From: PZPK01 sp965230795
GTDB taxonomy: Bacteria > Pseudomonadota > Gammaproteobacteria > Pseudomonadales > Oleiphilaceae
Length of the DNA: 64,000 nucleotides
Assembly: GCA_965230795.1 (NCBI GenBank)
Contig: OZ246020.1
Span: 2,914,001-2,978,000 of the forward strand
Reading direction: 5' to 3'
The position numbers and the translations under genes were made by a program. Below the pieces are notes generated by a model. That model saw only the letters and a list, made by a program, of their open reading frames with translations. It ran no database searches and was not told the DNA's origin. This document shows, piece by piece, positions 17,555 to 25,150 of this stretch. Every line of letters begins with the position of its first letter. Positions within the stretch are counted from its first letter, which is position 1.

Positions 17555-18550
17555 TTAGGACGATCCACCTATAAAACTGTCTGACTGAATATCACGCATG
17601 GCAGCCCCCTGCAGAAAGCACTGCTTTTTCAGCTTGCGTACAAAGCTGTCCGCGCCACACAAATAGATGGCATAGCCGCTCAAGCTACTGAATCGCTCTT
17701 TGATGAAGGTATAGATATCACCGATTTCACCAGAACCGCCACCATCCGGATGGAGTGCCTGTGATTCATCCATATCCAGACTTAACCAGTGAATGCTCAG
17801 GCTTTCGTGTCTGTCGGACAGAGACTCCAGTTCCTGAACCAGATAAAAATCCTGTTGATGCTTAGCGCCGATGACCAAGTCAATCGCCGCCTGATGGTCG
17901 CTTTGCAAAGCATCTCGAAGAATGCCCAGTATCGGCGCCAGTCCGGTACCAATCGCTGCCAACAGCAAGGGTTGCGTCGGCTGCCCCTGATAGAAACACA
18001 GACCCATGGGGCCCTGAACCTGAACCTCGTCACCGACTTCAAGCGATGCCGCGGCCCACTGACTGAACTGACCATCAGCCAACACCTTGATATGGCATTC
18101 CATAGCGCCGTCTTCTGGCAAGCTGGCGATGGAATAACTGCGTCCGATGGTGTCATCGCGCCATAGCGTGACGTATTGGCCCGCCCGCCAATCCAGCCTG
18201 GTCTGCAGTTTAAGTTGCAAAATACTGGGTCCGAGCCATTCCCTTGATAGCACAACTGCAGCTTCCGAGATCGACTCGGCATCGACTTCAGACACCTGCA
18301 TTGTCGCCACAGGGTGACATTGGCAGGCCATAAAGTAATTCATGGCCTGCTGGCCGCTGGAAAGCCCGCGTTGCGCCGAGGGAGGGATTTCGCCCTCGTT
18401 ACAGCGCATCAGGCAAGCCTGACATAAGCCAGCTCGACAACTATGCTTTGCCGGCACACCCTGACGCAGCAGGGCGTCGAGAACCGACTCCCCCTGCTCC
18501 ACCGAGATCGCCTGCTCCCCGTAGTGAACCACCGGTACTTCTGGGTTCAT
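17555..18550 (-). CDS. Ferredoxin-type [2Fe-2S] / FAD / NAD(P)H oxidoreductase
   Basis: This 331-residue protein has three modules. A plant-type ferredoxin domain carries Cys 38, 43, 46 and 76, exactly the C-x4-C-x2-C-x29-C spacing. A FAD-binding barrel contains GRSYSIAS, and an NAD(P)-binding domain contains GTGLAPILGILR and ends near YLCGADSFV. It lacks a signal peptide and is probably cytoplasmic. It passes electrons from NAD(P)H through FAD and the iron-sulfur cluster to a partner. The gene lies 11 bases after the truncated hemoglobin gene, so the hemoglobin is the natural candidate partner. Together they would resemble a flavohemoglobin split in two. Confidence 0.88.
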   Translation of the reverse strand: MNPEVPVVHYGEQAISVEQGESVLDALLRQGVPAKHSCRAGLCQACLMRCNEGEIPPSAQRGLSSGQQAMNYFMACQCHPVATMQVSEVDAESISEAAVVLSREWLGPSILQLKLQTRLDWRAGQYVTLWRDDTIGRSYSIASLPEDGAMECHIKVLADGQFSQWAAASLEVGDEVQVQGPMGLCFYQGQPTQPLLLAAIGTGLAPILGILRDALQSDHQAAIDLVIGAKHQQDFYLVQELESLSDRHESLSIHWLSLDMDESQALHPDGGGSGEIGDIYTFIKERFSSLSGYAIYLCGADSFVRKLKKQCFLQGAAMRDIQSDSFIGGSS

Positions 18551-18561
18551 AACCTGCCCTC

Positions 18562-18915
18562 TTAGCGGTTCAGCACATCGTCCTTAACACTGACTGCGAT
18601 ACCGACGATTTCATCAATTTCCGGCTGCGGTACAGACAGTTCTTCCAGAGTCCCTACCAGACATTCTGCTACCGCATTAAAGTGGTCTTCAGTCAGATTC
18701 ATGTGTTTGTGGGCTTCACGCATGTCCTTGCCGGTATAGTTGTTGGGACCCCCAAAAGCCATGGTCAGAAAGGCCTTTTGCTTGGCATGCTGGGCTTCCA
18801 TATCCACCGTGTCGAAAAAATGTGAAATACGATCGTCCGACAGGACTTTGCGGTAAAAGATATCTACGGCAGCATTCACTGCGGCGTCTCCACCAATACG
18901 TTCATAAACAGACAT
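18562..18915 (-). CDS. glbN: Group 1 truncated hemoglobin
   Basis: At 117 residues this fits group 1 truncated hemoglobins. It starts MSVYERIGGDAAVNAAVDIFY (Phe-Tyr at the B9-B10 positions) and has the glycine motif FGGPNNYTGKDM and REAHKHMNLTEDHF with the proximal His of the F helix. Such proteins bind O2 and NO and often act as NO dioxygenases when a reductase supplies electrons. It is placed between a cytochrome c gene and a reductase gene, which suggests a role in NO or reactive nitrogen handling. A ribosome binding site GAGAGGAAA precedes the ATG. Confidence 0.93.
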   Translation of the reverse strand: MSVYERIGGDAAVNAAVDIFYRKVLSDDRISHFFDTVDMEAQHAKQKAFLTMAFGGPNNYTGKDMREAHKHMNLTEDHFNAVAECLVGTLEELSVPQPEIDEIVGIAVSVKDDVLNR

Positions 18916-18972
18916 AATTATTTTCCTCTCTCATATGAAAACAAGCCTTGCATTGGCAAAGGCCCAAAGGAA

Positions 18973-19299
18973 TCAGCTTTCCAGTTGACTCAACATGTAC
19001 TGAATCGCAAGTTCCAGTTCACTTTCTGTAAGTGCTTCATTACCACCTTTGGCAGGCATCAAGCCAAAACCATTCGCAGCATGTTGCACCAATACCGGTA
19101 GACCCTGTTCGGCCCGCGGTTTCCACATTTTTGCGTTGCCAACAATGGGGGCGCCATTAATTCCCTGCGCGTGACAAACCTTGCAGTTTGCCTTGTAGAG
19201 GGACTCTCCCTTGGACAGCATTTCAGCTTCTTTGTTCGAACAGGCGGCCAATAACAGCAAGCCGCTGCACCAAGCTATTCTTCCCAGGATGTTTTTCAT
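18973..19299 (-). CDS. Small monoheme cytochrome c lipoprotein
   Basis: This 108-residue protein has a signal peptide with lipobox (LLLAAC) and a cytochrome c domain like class I/c5 cytochromes: the heme site CKVCH, then GAPIVGNAKMW and a Met ligand in FGLMPAKGG, finishing with LAIQYMLSQL. It should be anchored by lipid on the periplasmic side and carry single electrons between the other cytochromes of the operon and a partner. The start ATG follows GGGGAGAA at a good distance. Confidence 0.9.
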   Translation of the reverse strand: MKNILGRIAWCSGLLLLAACSNKEAEMLSKGESLYKANCKVCHAQGINGAPIVGNAKMWKPRAEQGLPVLVQHAANGFGLMPAKGGNEALTESELELAIQYMLSQLES

Positions 19300-19338
19300 G
19301 GCATTCTCCCCAATGATTGGCTACTTACGCGCTTGGAA

Positions 19339-19965
19339 TCAGGACGAGCCCAGCGGTACCCGAATCACAACGCCGCCCATCACTTCACCGAGTTTGAAGT
19401 CGGTTTTGGGGGAATCTTTGTGATCGTTGTGACAGCTGGTGCAGGCATCAGATACCGCGACATCCGGATAAACAGCGGTGTAGTAGGTCACGCCACCCAG
19501 GGTTTCTTCACCGTAGAAATTTTCACCGGGGTTGGCGGCGATGTACTCCAGGCCCTGTTTTTCCATTTCGGTTTTGGGAGCGTTCTGGCTGTTGATTGGC
19601 CAGATCGACTGCAGCGAGTAGGTGAAGTCATCGGTCATTTCAGCCACGGCTTCTGCTCCGGCCCGGAACATCTGAGCCGGCAGCAAGGTACCATTTGGCA
19701 GATCCTGCCAGTGCTCATCGGGCTTGACCACGTCTGCACCCGCTGGCCCCAAACGCTTGACCACCAGCTTGGTGTAATTGGTACGGTCAGCTTTCATTAC
19801 CGCGAACAGTGAGTCCGTATAGATCTTTGGATCAATACCGACCTTCTCTTCGCCACCGCATGCACTGAGTAGCGTACCTGCCGTGATGACGCCTGCCGCC
19901 AACAGACCGCGACTGAACATTCGACCCTGCTTGGGTGTGCTTTGACTTACTGTGCTCTTTCTCAT
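19339..19965 (-). CDS. Tll0287-like (DUF3365) c-type heme lipoprotein
   Basis: This 208-residue protein has a signal peptide with lipobox (TLLSACGG) and one heme-binding site, CTSCHNDH, near residue 175. The sequence around SLQSIWPINSQNAPKTEMEKQGLEYI and the C-terminal LGEVMGGVVIRVPL match Tll0287-like domains, which bind heme c in a PAS-like fold and are sometimes sensor inputs. Here the domain stands alone as a lipoprotein in an electron-transfer operon, so it could be a redox carrier or a periplasmic ligand sensor. It lies 99 bases after the multiheme cytochrome gene. Confidence 0.85.
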   Translation of the reverse strand: MRKSTVSQSTPKQGRMFSRGLLAAGVITAGTLLSACGGEEKVGIDPKIYTDSLFAVMKADRTNYTKLVVKRLGPAGADVVKPDEHWQDLPNGTLLPAQMFRAGAEAVAEMTDDFTYSLQSIWPINSQNAPKTEMEKQGLEYIAANPGENFYGEETLGGVTYYTAVYPDVAVSDACTSCHNDHKDSPKTDFKLGEVMGGVVIRVPLGSS

Positions 19966-20064
19966 CTTACCTTCCTCGCCTTAGCGCTACTTATGGATAC
20001 CCTGGCAGCCCGAATTGGCTACCCAAACTCCCTGTTATTGCTTTTTGCTTCCTGTAAATTGCTG

Positions 20065-21381
20065 CTATTTTTCCTGCTCCCGTTTCACCGCCCAGTCTAT
20101 TGATTCAACGTGGACTGAGGGTTGCCCGGCGAAGTTGTTCCTGATCAGTTCTGCGTCCGCCAGAGCGTTCAGTGAGAACTGCAGACTGTGGCAGTCCATG
20201 CACACAGAGCGAATCATCTTTTCATTGGGTCGCAGGTTCATATTCTGGTTATGCTCCACGGCCCAAACCTTTTCACCCTGCACCTCCATTTCGACCCGGG
20301 GCATATGGCAGCTGGCACAACTCAGGATCGTTTCTCCATCTCCCTGATCCTGCCCATCAACAAGGGGCGAGAGTCCGGCATGGGCAGAAGTCTTGAACGC
20401 CAGCGAATGTTCATCCGCATGACAACCCAGACAGGCCTCGGTGCTGGCAAAGTCGGTGTTGTACTCATGGGCAACGTGACAACTGTTGCAGCCTTGCTCT
20501 GTCATACTGGCATCACTGTGAAAGTTGCCATCCGTCTGTCCCGGGGTGATCGCCTCCAGATTCTGAGCCAACCGCATGCCGTGACGCCCTTCCTGGTAGC
20601 CCTTCACCTCGTTGACGTGGCACTGCTGACAGGCTTCTATTTGCGGACTGGCCACCCAGGCCGGTTGCAGGGAATTGTCGGCCTGATGGCAGGCAACACA
20701 TCCAACGCCTTTCTCGCCATGCAGAAAATGTTCTGAATCGGGTAATGGCCCATCTGTTGGCGCACGCTGCAACGAGGGCTGTGCTTCCAGCTTGGCATGG
20801 GCCGTTACCGTGACTGCCGCAACACCGGTAATACGCTGCATTTCTTTCAGCCAGGGTTCGCTGGCGTGTTCGACCAAAAAGCGTTCATACAACGCCCGGT
20901 TGTCGTGGTAGTTGTGGCAGCCAGCGCTGGCACAGCTCTCGTAACCCAGTCCGGCATGGCTTTCGCGTTCTTCACCAATTTCCTGATGACAATGAAAACA
21001 GTAGTCCTCCGGAATGGTCACTCCCATCGGGTGTGTTTGCTCCTTCTGGTGCTCGGTATGACAGGTCACGCAGTACCTCGCATCGAGAATTTCCAAACGG
21101 TCTGCATTTCTCGGATCGGTAAATTTTTTCTTGGGATGCGAATCATGGGCTGCATCAAGCTCGTCCTGATGGCATCCGACGCAGGCTTCCTGTATTGCCT
21201 CCTCACCGCCGAAAGCATCTGTATGGCAGGTGCTGCAGGCCATCTCAATCTGGTAGTGCCCATAGGTAGCTTCCCCAATCAGCAGTATTTCCTTGTCATC
21301 AGATTGCAACAGCGTGTAGGCAAAGAAGCCCACCAAAAGCAGGGTTAATGCACCCCATACAATCCATACAGTCTTTTTCAA
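20065..21381 (-). CDS. Membrane-anchored cytochrome c with 11 heme-binding sites
   Basis: The start is TTG (21381) with AGGAAA upstream, giving 438 residues. One N-terminal membrane helix (about 5-25) is followed by a periplasmic domain. I count ten CxxCH motifs (CSTCH, CVGCH, CVTCH, CFHCH, CVACH, CQQCH, CNSCH, CLGCH, CASCH, CMDCH) plus one expanded CASAGCH (C-x4-CH). No CxxCK site of NrfA nitrite reductase is present, and no hydroxylamine-oxidoreductase Tyr crosslink motif is obvious. It could serve as a long electron wire or a multiheme reductase for nitrogen oxides. The family is not one I can name. Confidence 0.88.
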   Translation of the reverse strand: MKKTVWIVWGALTLLLVGFFAYTLLQSDDKEILLIGEATYGHYQIEMACSTCHTDAFGGEEAIQEACVGCHQDELDAAHDSHPKKKFTDPRNADRLEILDARYCVTCHTEHQKEQTHPMGVTIPEDYCFHCHQEIGEERESHAGLGYESCASAGCHNYHDNRALYERFLVEHASEPWLKEMQRITGVAAVTVTAHAKLEAQPSLQRAPTDGPLPDSEHFLHGEKGVGCVACHQADNSLQPAWVASPQIEACQQCHVNEVKGYQEGRHGMRLAQNLEAITPGQTDGNFHSDASMTEQGCNSCHVAHEYNTDFASTEACLGCHADEHSLAFKTSAHAGLSPLVDGQDQGDGETILSCASCHMPRVEMEVQGEKVWAVEHNQNMNLRPNEKMIRSVCMDCHSLQFSLNALADAELIRNNFAGQPSVHVESIDWAVKREQEK

Positions 21382-21425
21382 AATGCTGCTTTCCTACTGC
21401 TATCCGCCGGCCATTAACAGCCAGC

Positions 21426-23438
21426 CTAAAAGTAATAAACCGAAACGATGTGCGCGATCAGCAAGGCCGGTAAGGGCCAGCTCAACAGAATGTGTGACCA
21501 TGTCCATGTCTTTCGCAACCGTCCGGCGGTAGATGCCTTCATGTGGTGACTCAAGGCAACGATCAAACCTGCACTGCTACCCACAAGCAGTAGCAGCACG
21601 AAATCAAAGAGAAGAATCTGGTTGAGGTTGTTGCCGGAATGGAAACCGGTGTGGAGCATCAATACGACCGCACATAGCAGGCCCAATACCACGTGAACCA
21701 GGCGCCAGTAGCCGAAGCGTCCCATCCACTCAAATTTAAAGTGCTTGCGCAGTGACATGATCAAGCCGATGGCGGTCAGCCCAAGGAGGGTAAAACCGCT
21801 CACCTGCTTCCAGAACTTGTCGTTCCAGATCTGTTCAAACCAGTTAGAGGTTTGCACTGAATCAGCCACTTGTTGTGCGGGAGTGATCAGGTACAGGGCA
21901 ACTAATACCAAGGCTAGCAGGCTGGCTATCATGACCGGTCGCCAAGCCAGTTCGCTTGGCATTGGCGCATTCTGATCTGCCAGCTGGGCAACCAATGGTT
22001 TACAGCTGCCGCATACACTGCTGGCGCCGCAACGCTTCTGAATAGCTTCGACACTGCAGGCACCGGCACTGACAGCAGCGCTGATTTCACCACGAGTCAC
22101 CTGCTTGCACTGGCAGATAATGGTTTCAGCGGGCCAGTTTTCTACCGCAGCGGCCTGCGCAGATGGCCAGAGAGAACCGCTCTGGGAAAAACGCCAGCGT
22201 TGCCAGGGCCAGACAGTTTGACCGGTTTTAAAAAGATCGCTGACTCGCGCCGCTTCAGGCCAGTCACCATAGGACAGTGCGCCCACCAGTTTGCCCTTGC
22301 GCAATACCAGCTTGCGATACAATTGTTTGTCTTGGTCGTGATAGCTTATCTCTGACTGGCGCGGGTGTTTCTCCAGCTCCACGACCTCACCCATGCTCAC
22401 GACAGACTGACCAACGACTTTCAGTTGAGTAATCGTTGACGAACCATGATAAGCCGCAGATTGATCGCTCAGATGCCGTGCGAGCACAGCCGCCTGTTCG
22501 TAGCCGGGATTAACCAGACCGAAGGTTTGGCCTTGATGTTCACAGCACTCGCCTATGGCGAAAATATTGGGATCGGAGGTGCACAAGTGATCATTGACCG
22601 CAATCGCTCGCCCCACTTGCAGACGGGCAGCTCTGGCCAGCTCCATATTCGGGCTGATTCCCGCGCAGACGACAACCGTATCGCAGTCCAGAACGTCGCC
22701 GGAGTATAGCCGCACGCCCGTCACTTTATCGTCCCCGAACACTTCCCGCACACCTGACTGCACAATGACTTCAATGCCCTTTTCCTCAAGCTGCATGGAC
22801 AGCAAGTGCGCGGCATGAGCATCGAGTTGTCGATTCATCAGATGGGCACCCTGCTGGATCAGGGTCACTCGCGTACCATCACGCAACAATGCGCTGGCTG
22901 CCTCGATTCCCAGTAGTCCACCACCCAACACCACGACATGTCGGCTGCGCGTGACCCGAGCGAACAAGGCTTCGGTATCCGCGATATTACGAAAACAGTA
23001 AACGCCGGATTTTTCGATCCCTTCGATGGAAGGCATGTGAGCCCTGGCTCCGGTTGCCAGTACCAGAATATCGTAACTGTGCTCACCACCCAGGCTTTCG
23101 CGCACCACTCGCTGCTCGCGATCAATTGACTCAATGGTAGCCACCTGAAAATCAAAGTGCGGCGACTGCTCGGGGTCGGGCATTTGCAGGTCAATTTGCT
23201 CCCGGGAAACCTGACCTGCCAGTAATGCGGAGAGTTGAACCCGGTTATAGGGTCTCGCCGGCTCATTCCCGAACATGAGAATCTGGGCCAAGGGATCAAT
23301 AGACAAGAGCTCGTCCACCAGGCGCATGCCGACCGGGCCGCTGCCGACTACGACGATACGTGGTCGACAACGGCGCAGATCGGATGCCGATATAGCGGTT
23401 TCCTGACTAGCCTCATGCTTGTAATCCACTGCCAGCAT
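21426..23438 (-). CDS. NirB-like FAD/NAD(P)H oxidoreductase with BFD [2Fe-2S] and membrane domain
   Basis: ATG 23438, with GGAGA upstream, gives 670 residues. Counting from an alternative TTG 15 bases earlier, residues 30-400 form a pyridine nucleotide-disulfide reductase fold with FAD motif VVVGSGPVGM and NAD motif VVLGGGLLGIEAA, as in NirB/NasB. Residues about 446-490 are a BFD-like [2Fe-2S] domain (CQCK ... CGASSVCGSC). In NirB a siroheme nitrite reductase would follow. Here there are instead about five membrane helices (505-525, 550-568, 583-603, 612-635, 652-673) with His residues at 587, 601, 605, 636, 637, 654 and 668 that could bind heme b. It probably moves electrons from cytoplasmic NAD(P)H into the membrane. 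Confidence 0.85.
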   Translation of the reverse strand: MLAVDYKHEASQETAISASDLRRCRPRIVVVGSGPVGMRLVDELLSIDPLAQILMFGNEPARPYNRVQLSALLAGQVSREQIDLQMPDPEQSPHFDFQVATIESIDREQRVVRESLGGEHSYDILVLATGARAHMPSIEGIEKSGVYCFRNIADTEALFARVTRSRHVVVLGGGLLGIEAASALLRDGTRVTLIQQGAHLMNRQLDAHAAHLLSMQLEEKGIEVIVQSGVREVFGDDKVTGVRLYSGDVLDCDTVVVCAGISPNMELARAARLQVGRAIAVNDHLCTSDPNIFAIGECCEHQGQTFGLVNPGYEQAAVLARHLSDQSAAYHGSSTITQLKVVGQSVVSMGEVVELEKHPRQSEISYHDQDKQLYRKLVLRKGKLVGALSYGDWPEAARVSDLFKTGQTVWPWQRWRFSQSGSLWPSAQAAAVENWPAETIICQCKQVTRGEISAAVSAGACSVEAIQKRCGASSVCGSCKPLVAQLADQNAPMPSELAWRPVMIASLLALVLVALYLITPAQQVADSVQTSNWFEQIWNDKFWKQVSGFTLLGLTAIGLIMSLRKHFKFEWMGRFGYWRLVHVVLGLLCAVVLMLHTGFHSGNNLNQILLFDFVLLLLVGSSAGLIVALSHHMKASTAGRLRKTWTWSHILLSWPLPALLIAHIVSVYYF

Positions 23439-23505
23439 GCAGAAGCTCTCCAACTCTCAATTGTTTCTTCTCATCAAGGCAGGACGCGCACTGCAATAAC
23501 CTGCC

Positions 23506-23555
23506 AAAAAAAAAACGCCCGTCTCCCAACTGACTGGCAATTGGGTGAAGGGCGT
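23506..23555 (-). terminator. Intrinsic terminator inside the operon leader
   Basis: On the minus strand ACGCCC (23555-23550) pairs with GGGCGT (23520-23515). The stem encloses an inner CCCAATTG/CAGTTGGG stem with loop CCAGT, and ten T follow. It lies downstream of the sigma-54 promoter and only about 70 bases before the first gene, so it must be overcome for expression. It is therefore a candidate attenuator rather than an end-of-operon terminator. Confidence 0.85.
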
Positions 23556-23569
23556 CTTTGCCTATAGCA

Positions 23570-23638
23570 GCCAGACGACGTTGCCTGGCCTGTTCCGCTT
23601 TGGACTATTCGTCACCATCCATCACTACGCTGTGATGG
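23570..23638 (-). promoter_or_regulatory. Two-hairpin leader RNA resembling an ANTAR (NasR/NasT-type) antitermination target
   Basis: On the minus strand two stem-loops occur in tandem. P1 (23638-23619) has a 7-bp stem CCATCAC/GTGATGG with loop AGCGTA. P2 (23589-23570) has a 7-bp stem GCCAGGC/GTCTGGC (one G-U) with loop AACGTC. Both are six-base loops with A at position 1 and G at position 4, the signature described for RNAs bound by ANTAR antiterminators. P2 ends 14 bases before the terminator stem. Unlike described examples, P2 does not directly overlap the terminator, so the switching mechanism is open. Nitrate/nitrite responsiveness is inferred by analogy with NasR and NasS-NasT. Confidence 0.7.
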
Positions 23639-23679
23639 TTTACGGAGTATTTGTACTTTACGAATCTCTGATTCAACTG

Positions 23680-23697
23680 ATGCAGAATAAATGCCAA
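23680..23697 (-). promoter_or_regulatory. Sigma-54 promoter (-24/-12)
   Basis: The minus strand reads TTGGCATTTATTCTGCAT, with GG and GC separated by exactly 10 bases as in the consensus TGGCAC-N5-TTGCA. The predicted transcript start is near 23670, giving a leader of about 230 bases before the ATG at 23438. It lies between the IHF-like site and the two-hairpin leader. Confidence 0.72.
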
Positions 23698-23714
23698 CAC
23701 AGAAGAAACGCAGA

Positions 23715-23727
23715 AAACCCCTTGATT
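23715..23727 (-). promoter_or_regulatory. IHF-like binding site
   Basis: The minus strand AATCAAGGGGTTT matches the IHF consensus WATCAANNNNTTR at all but the last position. It lies between the putative activator sites and the sigma-54 promoter, where DNA bending by IHF is typical. Confidence 0.55.
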
Positions 23728-23785
23728 ACAGGGCCTATTGAAGTATGTTAGTTTGCGAGAGAATTGAAGATAAGTGTTTTAGTGC

Positions 23786-23800
23786 ACACAAATGGGGTGC
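23786..23800 (-). promoter_or_regulatory. NtrC-like upstream activator site (promoter-proximal)
   Basis: The minus strand GCACCCCATTTGTGT matches GCAC-N7-GTGC except for the last base. Its centre is about 125 bases upstream of the predicted transcript start, in the usual range for enhancer sites of sigma-54 promoters. Confidence 0.5.
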
Positions 23801-23817
23801 ATACCCTGATTGGTGCA

Positions 23818-23832
23818 GCACAATGGTGGTGC
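23818..23832 (-). promoter_or_regulatory. NtrC-like upstream activator site (distal)
   Basis: The minus strand GCACCACCATTGTGC is an exact match to GCAC-N7-GTGC, the dyad seen in NtrC sites such as those at glnA. It lies 32 bases from the second site, roughly three helical turns, on the same face of the DNA. Confidence 0.62.
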
Positions 23833-23912
23833 GAGATATTTTCGGTGCAGCGCTTAAACCCGCCGAGATATCAACCAAGGTCTGAGAATAGGTTTGAATG
23901 GCTTAGGAAACG

Positions 23913-24599
23913 CTAGAAATAAAATTGGGCAGCGACTTCGATGGAATCATGTTCGGTTTCTGCCAGAGCATATCGGTTGACGTCAACTCGCAAACCAAAC
24001 AGCGAACCGATATTGTAGAGAATACCGGTGCCATAATACTCATCGTATCCTGCTTCATTGGCGACGCGTCTGGAATCCACCTCATCGGGATTAACTGACT
24101 TGAAGCGGCTGTTTACTTTCACGTCCCATTTCAAGAGACCCACACGCAGCATAAATTCCAGATTTTCGTAAATCTCCGGACTCCACTGAACGTGACCGAA
24201 AAAACCTTCCGACTTCGCTTCCTGCGTCATCTCTGCGGCTTCCCAACCAGTACCTACGATCTCATAGGCCGCATACTCTCCGTTCATCTCACCAAAATCG
24301 GCAAAACCAATTTCCCAATCGAAGTGCGTATTTACCGAGTAGCCCCAGGTAATCTTGAATCCGCTATCCACATCATCCAGATCGGAAACAGTATCATCAT
24401 AGCTTTGCGCATCACGGTCTTCTTTAAAGAAACGATTAAAGCGGAGATCCATTCCATCAACATTCACCAAGTCTGACTTGGTATGCAGGTACGCAAAATT
24501 CCAATACACGCGAGTGTTATCTGCGTAAGCGTCCACGCTGAGTGTCAGAAGTAGCGAGAACAGAATCAGGGCAAAGCGGTCAAGGCGCACGAGAGGCAT
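23913..24599 (-). CDS. Predicted outer-membrane protein, unknown family
   Basis: ATG 24599, behind AAAGGAAA, gives 228 residues; the longer frame to 24629 lacks a ribosome binding site. The protein has a signal peptide (ALILFSLLLTLSVDAYA) and a pattern of amphipathic strands rich in Trp, Tyr and Phe. It ends IEVAAQFYF, the terminal aromatic typical of beta-barrels. It includes an acidic loop (KEDRDAQSYDDTVSDLDDVDS) probably exposed at the surface. I do not recognise the family. It precedes the nitrogen-regulated operon on the same strand but is separated from it by the 460-base control region. Confidence 0.65.
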   Translation of the reverse strand: MPLVRLDRFALILFSLLLTLSVDAYADNTRVYWNFAYLHTKSDLVNVDGMDLRFNRFFKEDRDAQSYDDTVSDLDDVDSGFKITWGYSVNTHFDWEIGFADFGEMNGEYAAYEIVGTGWEAAEMTQEAKSEGFFGHVQWSPEIYENLEFMLRVGLLKWDVKVNSRFKSVNPDEVDSRRVANEAGYDEYYGTGILYNIGSLFGLRVDVNRYALAETEHDSIEVAAQFYF

Positions 24600-24739
24600 C
24601 CTGTTTCCTTTTTTGATAAAGGGTTGCATAAAGAGTTGGACTAATTATCGAAACAAAAATATGCGCCCGAGTATAACGAGTCATCGAATAAAAAAACGTG
24701 CGCAAAAACAAGTTCCTGAGTGCCAAAAGGGATTCACAA

Positions 24740-25135
24740 CTACAACGGGACACAAGCCATAGCAATCAGCACGACAATACTCAGTGCAAACACGACGGAG
24801 CGAAACACTGCCAAGTGAGCGTAATACGCGAACGTATACACCAGCCGACAGACAAGATAGGACAACGCAAGACCATTGATCCAGGCCGGATCACTCTGAA
24901 GAAACAGATTTGCCAGCAATAGCATCACGAAAATCGCAATACTCTCATTGCTATTGGCAAAGGTTCTGGAGGCACGAAACAGAAAGGACGCACCGCGCGC
25001 TTCGATTGGAAACCCCGGCTTGTGGCCAGCAAGAATACCCGCCACATCGGCGATCAGTAATTGCACCAACATCAACACCGCGATTCCGATAAGCGACCAG
25101 ACTGCTGGTGCATACGCTTGCATCGATTCAAGCAT
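24740..25135 (-). CDS. MAPEG-family membrane protein
   Basis: This 131-residue protein has four hydrophobic helices. It fits the MAPEG family (membrane-associated proteins in eicosanoid and glutathione metabolism): FRASRTFANSNESIAIF corresponds to the conserved R-x3-N-x2-E region after the first helix, and LVCRLVYTFAYYAHLAVFRS to the motif before the last helix. Bacterial members may have glutathione transferase or peroxidase activity, but many are uncharacterised. A good ribosome binding site (CAGGAG) precedes the ATG. It sits 15 bases downstream of rarA, probably as the end of that operon. Confidence 0.82.
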   Translation of the reverse strand: MLESMQAYAPAVWSLIGIAVLMLVQLLIADVAGILAGHKPGFPIEARGASFLFRASRTFANSNESIAIFVMLLLANLFLQSDPAWINGLALSYLVCRLVYTFAYYAHLAVFRSVVFALSIVVLIAMACVPL

Positions 25136-25150
25136 TGTTCACTCCTGTGT

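Noticed and set aside
20065..21381. Cytochrome c nitrite reductase NrfA
   Set aside because: The CxxCK active-site motif is missing and the number of hemes (11) is wrong.
23506..23555. End-of-transcript terminator for the outer-membrane protein gene at 23.9-24.6 kb
   Set aside because: It lies about 360 bases beyond that gene and downstream of an apparent sigma-54 promoter and two hexaloop stems, so leader attenuation explains it better. It could still stop readthrough.
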